Part shown: piece by piece, positions 35,624-43,280 of the stretch
Layout of the letters: every line of letters starts with the position of its first letter
Position numbering within the stretch: the first letter of the stretch is position 1
The notes under the pieces: model-generated
Databases searched by the model: none
Told to the model about the DNA's origin: nothing
The model's input: the letters and a program-made list of their open reading frames with translations, nothing else
NCBI RefSeq assembly: GCF_900117395.1
Contig: NZ_FPEG01000001.1
Coordinates: forward strand, 330,191 to 394,190
Origin: Agrococcus sp. Marseille-P2731
GTDB taxonomy: Bacteria; Actinomycetota; Actinomycetes; Actinomycetales; Microbacteriaceae
Direction: 5' to 3'
DNA length: 64,000 nt
Position numbers and translations under genes: made by a program

Positions 35624-36667
35624 ATGACACTCCGCACTCGCCGCGCTCGCGCGGCCACCGCAGCGATCGCCGGCGCGCTGGCCATCGGCCTGCTCGCCGG
35701 CTGCTCGGCCTCCACGCCCGAGGTCTCCACAGAGCCCACCGGCAGCGAGGCGCCCGCGGGTGACGGCCCCCTCGCGACGGTCGACACGATGTTCGGCGCC
35801 GTCGAGGTGCCGCAGCCCGAGGACGGCGAGCTCACCGTCGTCGCGCTCGGCTGGTCGGATGCCGAGATGGCGCTCGCCCTCGGCGTCACGCCGGTCGCCG
35901 TCTTCGACTGGCAGGGCTTCGGCGCCGAGAGCAACGGCGTCGGACCTTGGGCGGCCGAGCTCTTCGGCGATGAGGAGCCGGTGCTCATCGAGCGCGGCGA
36001 CGAGTCGCTCAACTACGAGCAGATCCTCGGCCTCGACCCCGACGTGATCCTCAACACCCGCTCAGGCAACGACGAGGCGGAGTTCACGAACCTCAGCGAC
36101 ATCGCCCCCACCATCTACGGACCCGAGGGCGCTGGTGCGTTCGCGACCGAGTGGACGGACCAGCTGACGCTCGTCGGCGAGGCGCTCGGCAAGGCCGACG
36201 AGGCGCAGGCGCTCATCGAGGAGGTCGAGGGCGAGATCACCGCGGCCGCCGAGGCCAACCCCGAGTTCGCGGGCCTGACCACGGCATCCGTCGCCAAGTT
36301 CGGCGACGCCTACGGCGCCTACCTCCCGGGCGACGGCCGCTTCGACCTGCTCGCAGAGCTCGGCTTCGAGAACAACCCGGCGATCGCCGACCTCGAGTCC
36401 TCCGGCTTCTTCGCCAATGCCTCTGCCGAGAGCGTCGCTGCCTTCGACGCCGATACGGCGGTCATCCTGCCCATCGGCTACACGCTCGAGGAGACCGAGC
36501 AGGATGCGCTGCTCTCGTCGCTGAGCGTCGTGCAGGACGGCCGGGCGGTCTTCATCGACCCCGCCTCCGACCTCGCCGGCGCATGGGGTGCGGCGAGCGC
36601 GCTCAGCATCCCGGTCGTGCTCGACGAGCTGGTGCCGCAGCTGGCGGAGGCCGCTGCGAAGCTCTGA
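35624..36667 (+). CDS. Iron-siderophore-binding lipoprotein (FepB-like)
   Basis: 347 residues. The lipobox LLAGC puts the lipidated Cys at about 27. The mature domain has the class III binding-protein pattern: two lobes joined by a long helix, with VALGWSDAEMALALGVTPVAVFDW and LNYEQILGLDPDVILNTRSG in lobe 1. Last gene of the iron operon, 19 bases after the ATPase and with AAAGGAAA as ribosome site. Siderophore type is not deducible. Confidence 0.93.
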   Translation: MTLRTRRARAATAAIAGALAIGLLAGCSASTPEVSTEPTGSEAPAGDGPLATVDTMFGAVEVPQPEDGELTVVALGWSDAEMALALGVTPVAVFDWQGFGAESNGVGPWAAELFGDEEPVLIERGDESLNYEQILGLDPDVILNTRSGNDEAEFTNLSDIAPTIYGPEGAGAFATEWTDQLTLVGEALGKADEAQALIEEVEGEITAAAEANPEFAGLTTASVAKFGDAYGAYLPGDGRFDLLAELGFENNPAIADLESSGFFANASAESVAAFDADTAVILPIGYTLEETEQDALLSSLSVVQDGRAVFIDPASDLAGAWGAASALSIPVVLDELVPQLAEAAAKL

Positions 36668-36696
36668 CCGCGACGTCTGCCATCTCGGCAGCGCCT

Positions 36697-36731
36697 CGAA
36701 GGGCGGGTGCGCCTCGGCGCCCCGCCCTTCG
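36697..36731 (+). terminator. Terminator of the iron-transport operon
   Basis: CGAAGGGCGGG (36697-36707) pairs perfectly with CCCGCCCTTCG (36721-36731), 30 bases after the binding-protein stop and before tRNA-Leu. Confidence 0.85.
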
Positions 36732-36759
36732 GCGTACCGTAGTGGCGGGCGAGCGCCCG

Positions 36760-36833
36760 GCCCCCGTAGCCCAATCGGCAGAGGCAGCGGACTTAAACTC
36801 CGCGCAGTCTGGGTTCGAACCCCAGCGGGGGCA
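36760..36833 (+). tRNA. tRNA-Leu (anticodon UAA) with a short variable loop
   Basis: 74 nt fold as a complete cloverleaf: acceptor GCCCCCG/CGGGGGC, three-pair D stem with the AATCGG loop, anticodon stem GCGGA/TCCGC around loop CTTAAAC (anticodon TAA), variable region GCAGT of only 5 nt, T arm CTGGG-TTCGAAC-CCCAG, discriminator A. CCA is not encoded. The anticodon reads UUA. Bacterial tRNA-Leu normally has a long class II variable arm, so this is atypical. TACCGT about 24 bases upstream may be the -10. Confidence 0.85.
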
Positions 36834-36866
36834 CGCGTCGCCCGGGCGGCCTCGGCCGCGAGGGGC

Positions 36867-37769
36867 TCAGAGCCCGACGAGCTCCTCGAGCGCGACCGGC
36901 GGGCGGCCGGTGAGCAGCTCGACGTCGCCGCTTACATGCTCGTTCTCGCCCGCAGCGATCGCCGTGTAGGTCGAGACCCAGGCCTCCACGCGCATCTCGC
37001 TCGCTCCCGTCGCCGCTCGCCAGCGACGGCCCTCCTCGACGGTCTCGTCGAGATAGCGGATGCGTCGGCCGGTCGCCGCGGTGAGGGTCGCGGCGATCTC
37101 GTGGAACGAGAGCGCTCGCGGCCCGGTCAGCTCGTAGGTGCGGCCGGCATGCGCTGCGGGATCCCGCAGGACGGCAGCTGCAGCTCGGGCGACATCGAGC
37201 TTGGCGACGGCCGCGACTCGGCCCTCTCCCGCGGGGCCCTGCACGGTGTCGTCCGCGCCCGGCAGCAGGGCGACGAGGTCGAGAGGGAAGGCGCTGCGCA
37301 GGATGGTCCAGGCCATGCCGCTCGCGCGGATCGCCTCCTCGGTCGCGAAGTGCGAGCGGCCGAAGGTGAAGGTCGAGGTCGCCGAGGCGCCCTGGGTCGA
37401 CAGGTAGACGATGTGCTCGACGCCGGCGTCGACGGCGGCGGCGACGAAGCCGAGCTGCTGCTCGAGCCACTGGGGCTCCTCGTCGGCCGACACCATCAGC
37501 AGGGTGCGCACGCCGACGAGCGCAGCCCGCGCGAGCTCGTCGTCGCAGTAGGTGCAGGCCATGATCGCGGCGCGCGGCAGCTGCGGGGCCCTGGCCGAGT
37601 CGCGGGCGAGCAGCCGCAGCGCCGCACCGCCCCGTGCGAGCTCCTCTGCCGTCAGCCGCCCGACCGTGCCGGTCGCGCCGGTGATCGCGAGCTCGGGAAG
37701 CGCCGGCGCAGCGGCTGAGCGCGCGCCATCGGGCAGCGCTCCATCAGCCAGTGCGGGGGCCTCGGTCAT
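36867..37769 (-). CDS. NmrA-like NAD(P)H-binding SDR protein
   Basis: 300 residues. The atypical short-chain dehydrogenase motif ITGATGTVGRLTAEEL (about 29-44) binds NAD(P). HIVYLSTQGA and an HFATEEAIRASGMAWTILRSAFPLDL region follow, as in NmrA/QOR2-like proteins. The catalytic YxxxK is not evident, which is typical of NmrA-type sensors or quinone reductases. AGGAGAGAC precedes the ATG. Confidence 0.85.
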   Translation of the reverse strand: MTEAPALADGALPDGARSAAAPALPELAITGATGTVGRLTAEELARGGAALRLLARDSARAPQLPRAAIMACTYCDDELARAALVGVRTLLMVSADEEPQWLEQQLGFVAAAVDAGVEHIVYLSTQGASATSTFTFGRSHFATEEAIRASGMAWTILRSAFPLDLVALLPGADDTVQGPAGEGRVAAVAKLDVARAAAAVLRDPAAHAGRTYELTGPRALSFHEIAATLTAATGRRIRYLDETVEEGRRWRAATGASEMRVEAWVSTYTAIAAGENEHVSGDVELLTGRPPVALEELVGL

Positions 37770-37920
37770 GCGTGTCTCTCCTGGGTGGCTGGGGCCGGTC
37801 GACTCCCGAATGCTGGACTCTCGACGATACGACGCCGAAGCCGCTCGCCGTGCCGTGCGCGGGCTGCTTCAGGGAACCCTGCGTCAGCCCTCAGACCTCA
37901 GACCTCAGTAGGCTCGCGGC

Positions 37921-38853
37921 ATGCGCGCACCCACCGGCCAGCAGTTCTCCCTCTCGGGCACCGTCGACGGCAAGCAGCTGCGCGCGACGATCACGGAGGT
38001 CGCTGCGGGGCTGCGCGAGCTCGTCTTCGATGGCGTCGACCTCGTCGAGCCGTTCCCGGAGGAGGCCCGCCCGGCCAAGGCGCAGGGCATCGTGCTGGCG
38101 CCGTGGGGCGGCCGCGTCGCCCGCGGCGACTGGCAGCTCGACGGCAAGCGCCAGCAGCTGGCCATCACCGAGCGCGACCTCGGCAACGCCAGCCACGGCC
38201 TGCTGCGCTTCGCGCCATACCGCGTGCTCGAGCACACCGACTCGAAGGTCGTGCTGCAGGCGACCATCCACGCGCAGACCGGCTTCCCGTTCCTGCTCGA
38301 CACCTCCGTCACCTACGAGCTCACCGACGATGGCCTGCTCGTCACCCACGAGGCCGTCAACGTCGGGACGGAGCGGGCGCCGTGGTCGTGCGGCGCGCAT
38401 CCGTATCTCTCCGTCGGCGACACACCGGCCGAGCGCCTCACGCTCACCGTGCCGGCAGCGCGCGTGTTCAACGCAGAAGGGCTCATCCCGACCGAGGAGA
38501 CCCTGGTCGATGCGATGGATGCGACGGCGCCAGACCTGCGCGGCGGCCGTCGGCTGGCAGAGCTCGACATCGACCACAACTACTCCGGGCTCGAGCTCGA
38601 GGACGGCGTGGTCACCTCGTCGCTCATCGACGACACCGGCCGCGGGGCCGAGCTCTGGCAGGACTCCGCGTTCCCCTTCGCGGTCGTGTTCACGCCCCGC
38701 GACTTCCCGGCGGCCGTCGGCCCGAAGCACGTCGCCGCCGTCGAGCCGATGTCGGCGCCCGCGAATGCTCTCAACAGCGGCACCGGCCTCGTCTGGCTCG
38801 AGCCGGGGGAGCGCTGGGTCGGCCACTGGGGCATCGACCCGGTCGGCTTCTGA
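37921..38853 (+). CDS. Aldose 1-epimerase family protein
   Basis: 310 residues, galactose-mutarotase-like beta sandwich. LAPWGGRVARGDWQLDGK, NASHGLLRFAPYRV (HG motif, conserved His near residue 98), WSCGAHPYLSVG (second catalytic His) and AVEPMSAPANALNSG (catalytic Glu) are in family order. It interconverts sugar anomers. The start is supported by TAGGCT six bases upstream of the ATG (leaderless). Three CTCAGAC-like units directly precede that -10. Confidence 0.9.
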   Translation: MRAPTGQQFSLSGTVDGKQLRATITEVAAGLRELVFDGVDLVEPFPEEARPAKAQGIVLAPWGGRVARGDWQLDGKRQQLAITERDLGNASHGLLRFAPYRVLEHTDSKVVLQATIHAQTGFPFLLDTSVTYELTDDGLLVTHEAVNVGTERAPWSCGAHPYLSVGDTPAERLTLTVPAARVFNAEGLIPTEETLVDAMDATAPDLRGGRRLAELDIDHNYSGLELEDGVVTSSLIDDTGRGAELWQDSAFPFAVVFTPRDFPAAVGPKHVAAVEPMSAPANALNSGTGLVWLEPGERWVGHWGIDPVGF

Positions 38854-38875
38854 GGCGGATCCCCGCGCGCACCCA

Positions 38876-38904
38876 TTGACGCCCCGCGCCGCATGGCATA
38901 GCGT
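38876..38904 (+). promoter_or_regulatory. Promoter of the rtcB transcript
   Basis: TTGACG (38876-38881) and TAGCGT (38899-38904) with a 17-bp spacer form a good SigA-type promoter. Transcription from about 38911 leaves a leader of some 230 nt before rtcB. Confidence 0.75.
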
Positions 38905-38910
38905 CGCAAG

Positions 38911-39142
38911 GCTGTGCACCCCGCACGGCAGGCAGTCGAGAAGGTGGCGATCGTGAGCGTCAAGCGCGAACGACAGGCAGAGGTTCGGGATCACTCGAAC
39001 CTCCCCACGCCATGCCCTCCGGCGCTCGCCGCGTAGCCCATCCGCTTCGCGTCCCGCACCGTCAGGGTTCGGGACGACGCCTCCTCGTGAGCGGCTGCCC
39101 GCACCCTGTGGCAGTCATCGCAACTCACAAGGAACAGGAACC
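38911..39142 (+). promoter_or_regulatory. Long structured leader upstream of rtcB
   Basis: Three simple hairpins are visible: AGGTTCG/CGAACCT (38981-39002), CGTCCCG/CGGGACG (39050-39076) and CTGCC/GGCAG (39095-39114). The ribosome site AGGAACAGGA precedes the ATG at 39143. No known riboswitch class is recognised. Confidence 0.5.
38953..39036 (+). CDS. Possible 27-residue upstream ORF in the rtcB leader
   Basis: GTG at 38953 preceded by GAAGGTGG, ending at TAG 39034-39036. The peptide begins VSVKRERQAEVRD and resembles nothing known. It overlaps the first leader hairpin. Whether it is translated is unknown. Confidence 0.3.
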   Translation: MSVKRERQAEVRDHSNLPTPCPPALAA

Positions 39143-40312
39143 ATGGAGACCATCTCCAAGCGGCTCGTGTCGTGGGCGAGCATCATCGAGGACCACACCC
39201 TCGAGCAGGCTCGCACCGCGTCGCGGATGCCGTTCATCCACCCGCACCTGGCACTGATGCCCGACGCCCACCTCGGGCGCGGCGCGACGGTCGGGTCGGT
39301 CATCCCGACGCTCGGCGCCATCATGCCGGCCGCCGTCGGCGTCGACATCGGCTGCGGCATGATCGCCGTGCGCACCCAGCTGCAGCGCAGCGACCTCGAG
39401 GGTCGCGAGCTCGGCGAGCTGCGCCAGCAGATCGAGCGCAGCATCCCGCTCTCGGCGGGTCACGCCAACCGCAAGCTGCAGGCGACCGCCGAGCCGCGCA
39501 TCGCCGAGCTCGAGCAGCTGGCGTCCGACGGCGACTTCGACCCCGCGTCCTACGCGAAGCAGTGGCGGCTGCAGCTGGGCTCGCTCGGCAGCGGCAACCA
39601 CTTCATCGAGGTGTCGCTCGATGAGGCGGGAGCAGTGTGGATGTTCCTGCACTCCGGCTCGCGCGGGGTGGGCAACAGGATCGCCGGCCACCACATCAAG
39701 GTCGCCCAGCGCCTCGCGCAGCAGTGGTGGATCGACCTGCCCGACCCCGACCTGGCCTACCTCGTCGAGGGCACGGAGGAGTTCGACCGCTACATCACCG
39801 AGCTGCGCTGGGCGCAGCGGTTCGCGCTGCTCAACCGCGAGGAGATGATGGATCGCGTCGCGAACCAGCTCGGCCGCTTCGTCGGGGCCGAGATCCAGGA
39901 GCTCGAGCGCATCAACTGCCACCACAACTTCACCGAGTCGGAGCGCCACTTCGGCAAGCAGGTGTGGGTGTCGCGCAAGGGCGCCATCATGGCCGACGAG
40001 GGTCGGCCGGGGCTGATCCCGGGCTCGATGGGCACCGCGTCCTACGTGGTCGAGGGGCTCGGCAACCCGGTCTCGCTCAACTCGGCGCCGCACGGTGCCG
40101 GGCGCAGGCTCTCCCGCAGCGCCGCCCGTCGGGCCTTCTCCCGCGACGAGCTGCGCGCGGCGATGGTGGGCATCGAGTACCGCGACACCGACGCCTTCAT
40201 CGACGAGATCCCGCAGGCCTACAAGCCGATCGACGAGGTGATGGCGGATGCGTCAGACCTGGTGCGCGTGCGGCACACGCTGCGTCAGATCGTCAACGTG
40301 AAGGGCGACTGA
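39143..40312 (+). CDS. rtcB: RtcB-family RNA ligase
   Basis: 389 residues; GTP- and Mn-dependent ligase joining 2',3'-cyclic-phosphate or 3'-phosphate RNA ends to 5'-OH ends in RNA repair. Metal and catalytic motifs: PDAHLGRGATVGSVIP (about 40-55), VGVDIGCGM (66-74, metal Cys), SGNHFIEV, HSGSRGVGNRIAGHH, NCHHNF and the guanylylated-His region APHGAGR. No archease or RtcA gene is adjacent. It has its own promoter and a long structured leader. Confidence 0.93.
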   Translation: METISKRLVSWASIIEDHTLEQARTASRMPFIHPHLALMPDAHLGRGATVGSVIPTLGAIMPAAVGVDIGCGMIAVRTQLQRSDLEGRELGELRQQIERSIPLSAGHANRKLQATAEPRIAELEQLASDGDFDPASYAKQWRLQLGSLGSGNHFIEVSLDEAGAVWMFLHSGSRGVGNRIAGHHIKVAQRLAQQWWIDLPDPDLAYLVEGTEEFDRYITELRWAQRFALLNREEMMDRVANQLGRFVGAEIQELERINCHHNFTESERHFGKQVWVSRKGAIMADEGRPGLIPGSMGTASYVVEGLGNPVSLNSAPHGAGRRLSRSAARRAFSRDELRAAMVGIEYRDTDAFIDEIPQAYKPIDEVMADASDLVRVRHTLRQIVNVKGD

Positions 40313-40324
40313 CGGCTGACGCCT

Positions 40325-40370
40325 GACCTCGCACCTCTCCTGCGCCACCAGCGCGGAGGGGTGCGGGGTC
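40325..40370. terminator. Bidirectional terminator downstream of rtcB
   Basis: GACCTCGCACCTCTCCTGCGC and GCGCGGAGGGGTGCGGGGTC form a long stem with two mismatches. It reaches the stop codon of the convergent membrane-protein gene. Confidence 0.75.
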
Positions 40371-40659
40371 AGCCGGTGTGCGAGGTGGCGATCAGCAGCA
40401 CGACGACCGTGGCGATCGCGGCCGCGCCGAGCGCGACGCCGAGCATCGCGAGCACCGATCGCCAGGCGCGCCGCCCGTGGGCCGCGCGGATGCCGACGAA
40501 GCCGAGCGCGACCGCGCCGGCCGCGAAGGGCAGCGTGATGACGTCGCCGATCACCGGCACGAACGCGCAGGCGATCGCGATGATGCCGAGCACGAGCGAC
40601 CACTCGCCGGCGCTGTCGCTCCAACGGTGGGGCGGCTCGGGTGCGCGCCCGGCGCTCAC
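40369..40659 (-). CDS. Small DUF4190-like membrane protein
   Basis: 96 residues with two hydrophobic stretches (LVLGIIAIACAFVPVIGDVITLPFAAGAVALGFVGI and SVLAMLGVALGAAAIATVVVLLIA) as in DUF4190 proteins. A GTG at 40659 overlaps the stop of the small gene upstream (GTGA), which decides the start over the much longer open frame. Confidence 0.7.
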   Translation of the reverse strand: MSAGRAPEPPHRWSDSAGEWSLVLGIIAIACAFVPVIGDVITLPFAAGAVALGFVGIRAAHGRRAWRSVLAMLGVALGAAAIATVVVLLIATSHTG

Positions 40660-40766
40660 CCCGTCACCGGCGCTGGCTTCTCCGTCGTGGCCTCGGCTCG
40701 CACCAGCTCGCCGCGCGTGGCGCGGTAGGGGTCGAGCGCCTTCGTGTAGTCGACCTTGTCGGCCAT
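40656..40766 (-). CDS. 36-residue hypothetical protein
   Basis: Encodes a soluble charged peptide starting MADKVDYTKALDPYRATRG and ending KPAPVTG. Support: GAGGCGGG ribosome site, a TATCCT -10 at 40807-40802, and a GTGA overlap with the downstream membrane-protein gene. It is likely real despite its size. No family recognised. Confidence 0.6.
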   Translation of the reverse strand: MADKVDYTKALDPYRATRGELVRAEATTEKPAPVTG

Positions 40767-40862
40767 CGCCCGCCTCGTCGATCGATCGGATGCTGCGCAC
40801 CAGGATACGGCGGTCGGTCCTGCGCGCGGCTCATCCCCGTCGGAGACGCGGAGCGCGCTCGA

Positions 40863-41081
40863 CTACGCGGGGTCGCCGGGCCGGAGCTCGCTGTCCTGCC
40901 CGGCCGCGCGCGCTCTGCGCCTCGCGTGCACGATGGCCTGGATCTCTGCGCAGAGGGCGAGCTCGGCGGGGTCGGGGTCTGCCGCGAGCGTTCCGGTCGG
41001 GTATCTCGCGAGGTCGTCGAGGAGCTCGCGAAGTCGCGTCGCCTGCTCTGAGCTGCCGGGGAGGGGATCGCCGACGGTCAC
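40863..41081 (-). CDS. Hypothetical protein, 72 residues
   Basis: Not recognised. A mainly helical, charged sequence (QATRLRELLDDLARYPTG, LALCAEIQAIVHARRRARAA). The GTG at 41081 overlaps the stop of the upstream 95-residue gene (GTGA), indicating co-translation. Confidence 0.55.
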   Translation of the reverse strand: MTVGDPLPGSSEQATRLRELLDDLARYPTGTLAADPDPAELALCAEIQAIVHARRRARAAGQDSELRPGDPA

Positions 41082-41365
41082 AGCGCGCGTTCCCAGATGC
41101 CGTCGACGAGCATGACGACGATCGGGACATGCTGCTCATCTCGATGGGTGAGGCGGATGTAGGTGAGGCTCGGGACGTTCACGATGCGGGCCATCTGGAT
41201 GTCGGACCGCTCGATCCAGGGCTGCAGCTGCGCGCGGTCGCGCACATGCACGTTGAGCTCGGCGAGGAGCTCGTCGATGGCGATGACGCTGTGGGCGTGG
41301 AGCGCAGGCTTCACGATGGGCACCTGCCGTGAGCGATGGGCGTCGCGGGCTGCGGATTCGGACAT
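41078..41365 (-). CDS. Hypothetical protein, 95 residues
   Basis: Not recognised. Mixed alpha/beta character with IVNVPSLTYIRLTHRDEQHVPIVVML near the C-terminus, suggesting a compact globular domain. First of a two-gene unit with the 72-residue protein. No clear ribosome site precedes the ATG. Confidence 0.55.
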   Translation of the reverse strand: MSESAARDAHRSRQVPIVKPALHAHSVIAIDELLAELNVHVRDRAQLQPWIERSDIQMARIVNVPSLTYIRLTHRDEQHVPIVVMLVDGIWERAL

Positions 41366-41443
41366 GTGTGGTCGTTTCGCTGTCCGCTGTCGGGAGCTTC
41401 GGCCTGCGATGCCTGGGGCGCGGGATGTGCGTGCATCGCGGAG

Positions 41444-41470
41444 CTCAGCCGGAACCCGTGTGGGGCTGAG
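41444..41470. repeat. Hairpin in the gap upstream of the 65-residue gene
   Basis: CTCAGCC (41444-41450) and GGCTGAG (41464-41470) form a perfect 7-bp stem in the 228-bp divergent gap 41366-41593. Nothing else convincing is seen in that gap apart from the promoter next to the 65-residue gene. Confidence 0.5.
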
Positions 41471-41593
41471 GGTACGCGCTTCTCCGAGGTGCGCAAGGGG
41501 TCCATATGGCCGAGCCCGCTCTCATAGGCGCTGTTCACACCATTCGGAGCACCATCGTGGCGGCGGTCCCGCCGGGCGCTCGATACTGAGAGC

Positions 41594-41791
41594 ATGACCA
41601 CGAACTTCGACCGCGACGAGATCATCGCCCAGGTGACGGCCCGCCTGGCGGCCGCGCGCCCTGAGTGGGACGCCGCGGAGATCCAGCGGGTGGCGAGCGA
41701 GGAGCTCGACGCGATCTCCGACAGCCCGGTGACGGACTTCCTCACCGTGCTGACGGAGCGGGCGACGAAGAAGCGGCTCAAGCGGTCGTAG
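41594..41791 (+). CDS. Three-helix-bundle dimerization-domain protein (DUF3562-like)
   Basis: 65 residues. The pattern IQRVASEELDAISDSPVTDFLTVLTERATKKRL matches small actinobacterial proteins with a three-helix bundle dimerization domain. Function unknown. GATACT at 41582-41587 lies six bases before the ATG, so the mRNA is probably leaderless. It is followed by a tRNA-Lys on the other strand. Confidence 0.75.
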   Translation: MTTNFDRDEIIAQVTARLAAARPEWDAAEIQRVASEELDAISDSPVTDFLTVLTERATKKRLKRS

Positions 41792-41801
41792 CGACGGCGT
41801 C

Positions 41802-41877
41802 GTGGTGGGCCCGGTGGGGCTCGAACCCACGACCAGCGGATTAAAAGTCCGACGCTCTACCGACTGAGCTACAGGCC
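41802..41877 (-). tRNA. tRNA-Lys (anticodon UUU)
   Basis: 76 nt including an encoded CCA: acceptor GGGCCTG/CGGGCCC, D arm GTAGCTCAGTCGGTAGAGC, anticodon loop CTTTTAA (TTT), variable GGTCG and T loop TTCGAGC. Standard class I tRNA reading AAA/AAG. Confidence 0.95.
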
Positions 41878-41926
41878 CGTGCCTCCAGGGTAGTAGCGCG
41901 ATCGGGCCGGGAGCGACGCCTGGCGC

Positions 41927-42316
41927 TCAGCGCTCGATCGCGTGGCCGGCCGAGGCGAGCGACTCGGTCGCGACGTCGATCGAGGTCACTGGCACGAGCA
42001 GCAGATCGGCCGTCGCCGTGCCGACGACGAACGCGCCGATGCCCGCCGCGGCGAGCGGCGCCAGCAGCGAGGCGGTCATGCCGGGCGCCTCGAGGCCGTG
42101 CGCGGTGCCGCCGGAGAAGAGCGCGACGAACCGCTCCGCGTCGCCCTCCCGAGCGCGTCGGACGAGCGTCACGCCATCAGGCGCCGCGACCCGCGCCATC
42201 ACCTGGCCCGGGTCGGCCGCGCCCTCGTCACCCGTCTGCACGATGGCGAGCTCACCCGGCAGCACCGTGAGCCGCTGCGGCACGATGCGCACCTCGACCG
42301 AGATCGTCTCGTCCAT
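41927..42316 (-). CDS. ACT-domain protein
   Basis: 129 residues. The fold ends with an ACT-like segment (PGMTASLLAPLAAAGIGAFVVGTATADLLLVPVTSID), resembling CASTOR/ACT7-type amino-acid-binding domains. Ligand and partner unknown. TAGGGT seven bases upstream of the ATG at 42316 suggests a leaderless transcript; the longer frame runs antisense to the next gene. Confidence 0.8.
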   Translation of the reverse strand: MDETISVEVRIVPQRLTVLPGELAIVQTGDEGAADPGQVMARVAAPDGVTLVRRAREGDAERFVALFSGGTAHGLEAPGMTASLLAPLAAAGIGAFVVGTATADLLLVPVTSIDVATESLASAGHAIER

Positions 42317-42386
42317 GCGGCCAACCCTAGGCGCGGCCGCCGCTGTCTCGATCCGCGCCCATCCGCGCGTGGGAGACTTGCAACCC

Positions 42387-43016
42387 ATGGCTGACGACTT
42401 CCACCGCCCCACCCGCTTCTCGAACGACTGGTTCGAGCGGGTGGAGGGCGACGTCGATCCGGTCGTGCGGCTCCAGCTCGCGAGCGAGACGGCGCAGGCG
42501 CTGCTCGCCCGCGTGCGCTCGGGTGCCGACCCGCAGGTCGTCGAGCGCATCCTGCAGGTCGCGCGCGAGGACGGCATCGACACCGTCGCAGAGCTCTGGT
42601 CGCACGCCCGCGCCCACTCGCTGCCCGGCACGCTCTGGCGGGTGCACCTGCTGCACGCGCTCGTGACGCAGCGCGCCGACGAGACCGCGCACCTCTACCA
42701 GGCGGGGGCGGATGCGCTGCACACGGCCGCGCCCGTCGTCGCGGGAGTGCCCGCCCCGGCGACGCCGGAGGAGCTGCGCTCGCTCTCGGAGACGATCCTG
42801 CGCGGCGTCTTCTCGGGCGACTTCGCGATGGCGCTCGAGCGCGCGGCGGCGTTCGCCACCGTGACCGCCGCGGGCGCCGTGCAGGTGGCGCACGCCGACG
42901 AGGCGACGAACCCGGAGCGCGCGAGCGACCGCACCCGCCTCGCAGCGCGCCTGACCGACATCGCCGCCGACCTCCTGATCAGCGCTCGCATGTGGCGGGC
43001 CGACTCGCTCGACTGA
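42387..43016 (+). CDS. Conserved helical protein of unknown function
   Basis: 209 residues beginning MADDFHRPTRFSNDWFERV and ending ISARMWRADSLD. To my recollection it belongs to a conserved Microbacteriaceae family sometimes labelled DNA-directed RNA polymerase subunit beta, although it has no resemblance to RpoB. All-helical, soluble. The promoter is a weak GAGACT eight bases before the ATG, possibly leaderless. Function unknown. Confidence 0.75.
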   Translation: MADDFHRPTRFSNDWFERVEGDVDPVVRLQLASETAQALLARVRSGADPQVVERILQVAREDGIDTVAELWSHARAHSLPGTLWRVHLLHALVTQRADETAHLYQAGADALHTAAPVVAGVPAPATPEELRSLSETILRGVFSGDFAMALERAAAFATVTAAGAVQVAHADEATNPERASDRTRLAARLTDIAADLLISARMWRADSLD

Positions 43017-43108
43017 GCGGTCACCGAGGGCCGCCGAGCCGCCCACCGGCGCGCCCATTCCCGCGTTCGCGGTGAGCGCACCCGCCTGCGTGTCGGCTCG
43101 CGCCTCGG

Positions 43109-43114
43109 TACATT
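43109..43114 (+). promoter_or_regulatory. -10 box of a candidate structured RNA
   Basis: TACATT six bases before the first strand of the 11-bp closing stem at 43121. No clear -35 is visible. Confidence 0.5.
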
Positions 43115-43119
43115 GGTGG

Positions 43120-43197
43120 GGCCGGGCCGCGTAACCCCGGGCTCCATTATTCGCCGCTGCGAGCGGCCTTCCGCCGAGAGGCGTTCGCGGCCCGGCA
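43120..43197 (+). ncRNA. Candidate structured RNA (three-way junction), possible sRNA or pstS leader
   Basis: A perfect 11-bp closing stem joins GCCGGGCCGCG (43121-43131) to CGCGGCCCGGC (43186-43196). Inside are hairpins GCCGCT-GCG-AGCGGC (43153-43167) and CGCC-GAGA-GGCG (43172-43183), the second with a GNRA-type loop, plus an unpaired stretch TAACCCCGGGCTCCATTATT. A -10 box just upstream would start the RNA at this stem. It lies in the 397-bp gap between the 209-residue protein and pstS. It does not match the SRP RNA, 6S, tmRNA, RNase P or riboswitch cores I know. Confidence 0.55.
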
Positions 43198-43280
43198 CTC
43201 GCATGTCTAGGCCCCGCTTCGGCGCCGATCTCGCGCCTCCACCGAGGCCAGCGCAGCGGCCTCGACCGGCCCGCTGCCGT

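Noticed and set aside
41336..41527. 63-codon plus-strand ORF rich in Cys and Gly
   Set aside because: No ribosome site or promoter, overlaps the 5' end of the 95-residue gene, and reads like random frame.
43120..43197. SRP 4.5S RNA, tmRNA or known riboswitch
   Set aside because: The conserved SRP helix 8 motif, tmRNA tag sequence and known aptamer cores were not found.
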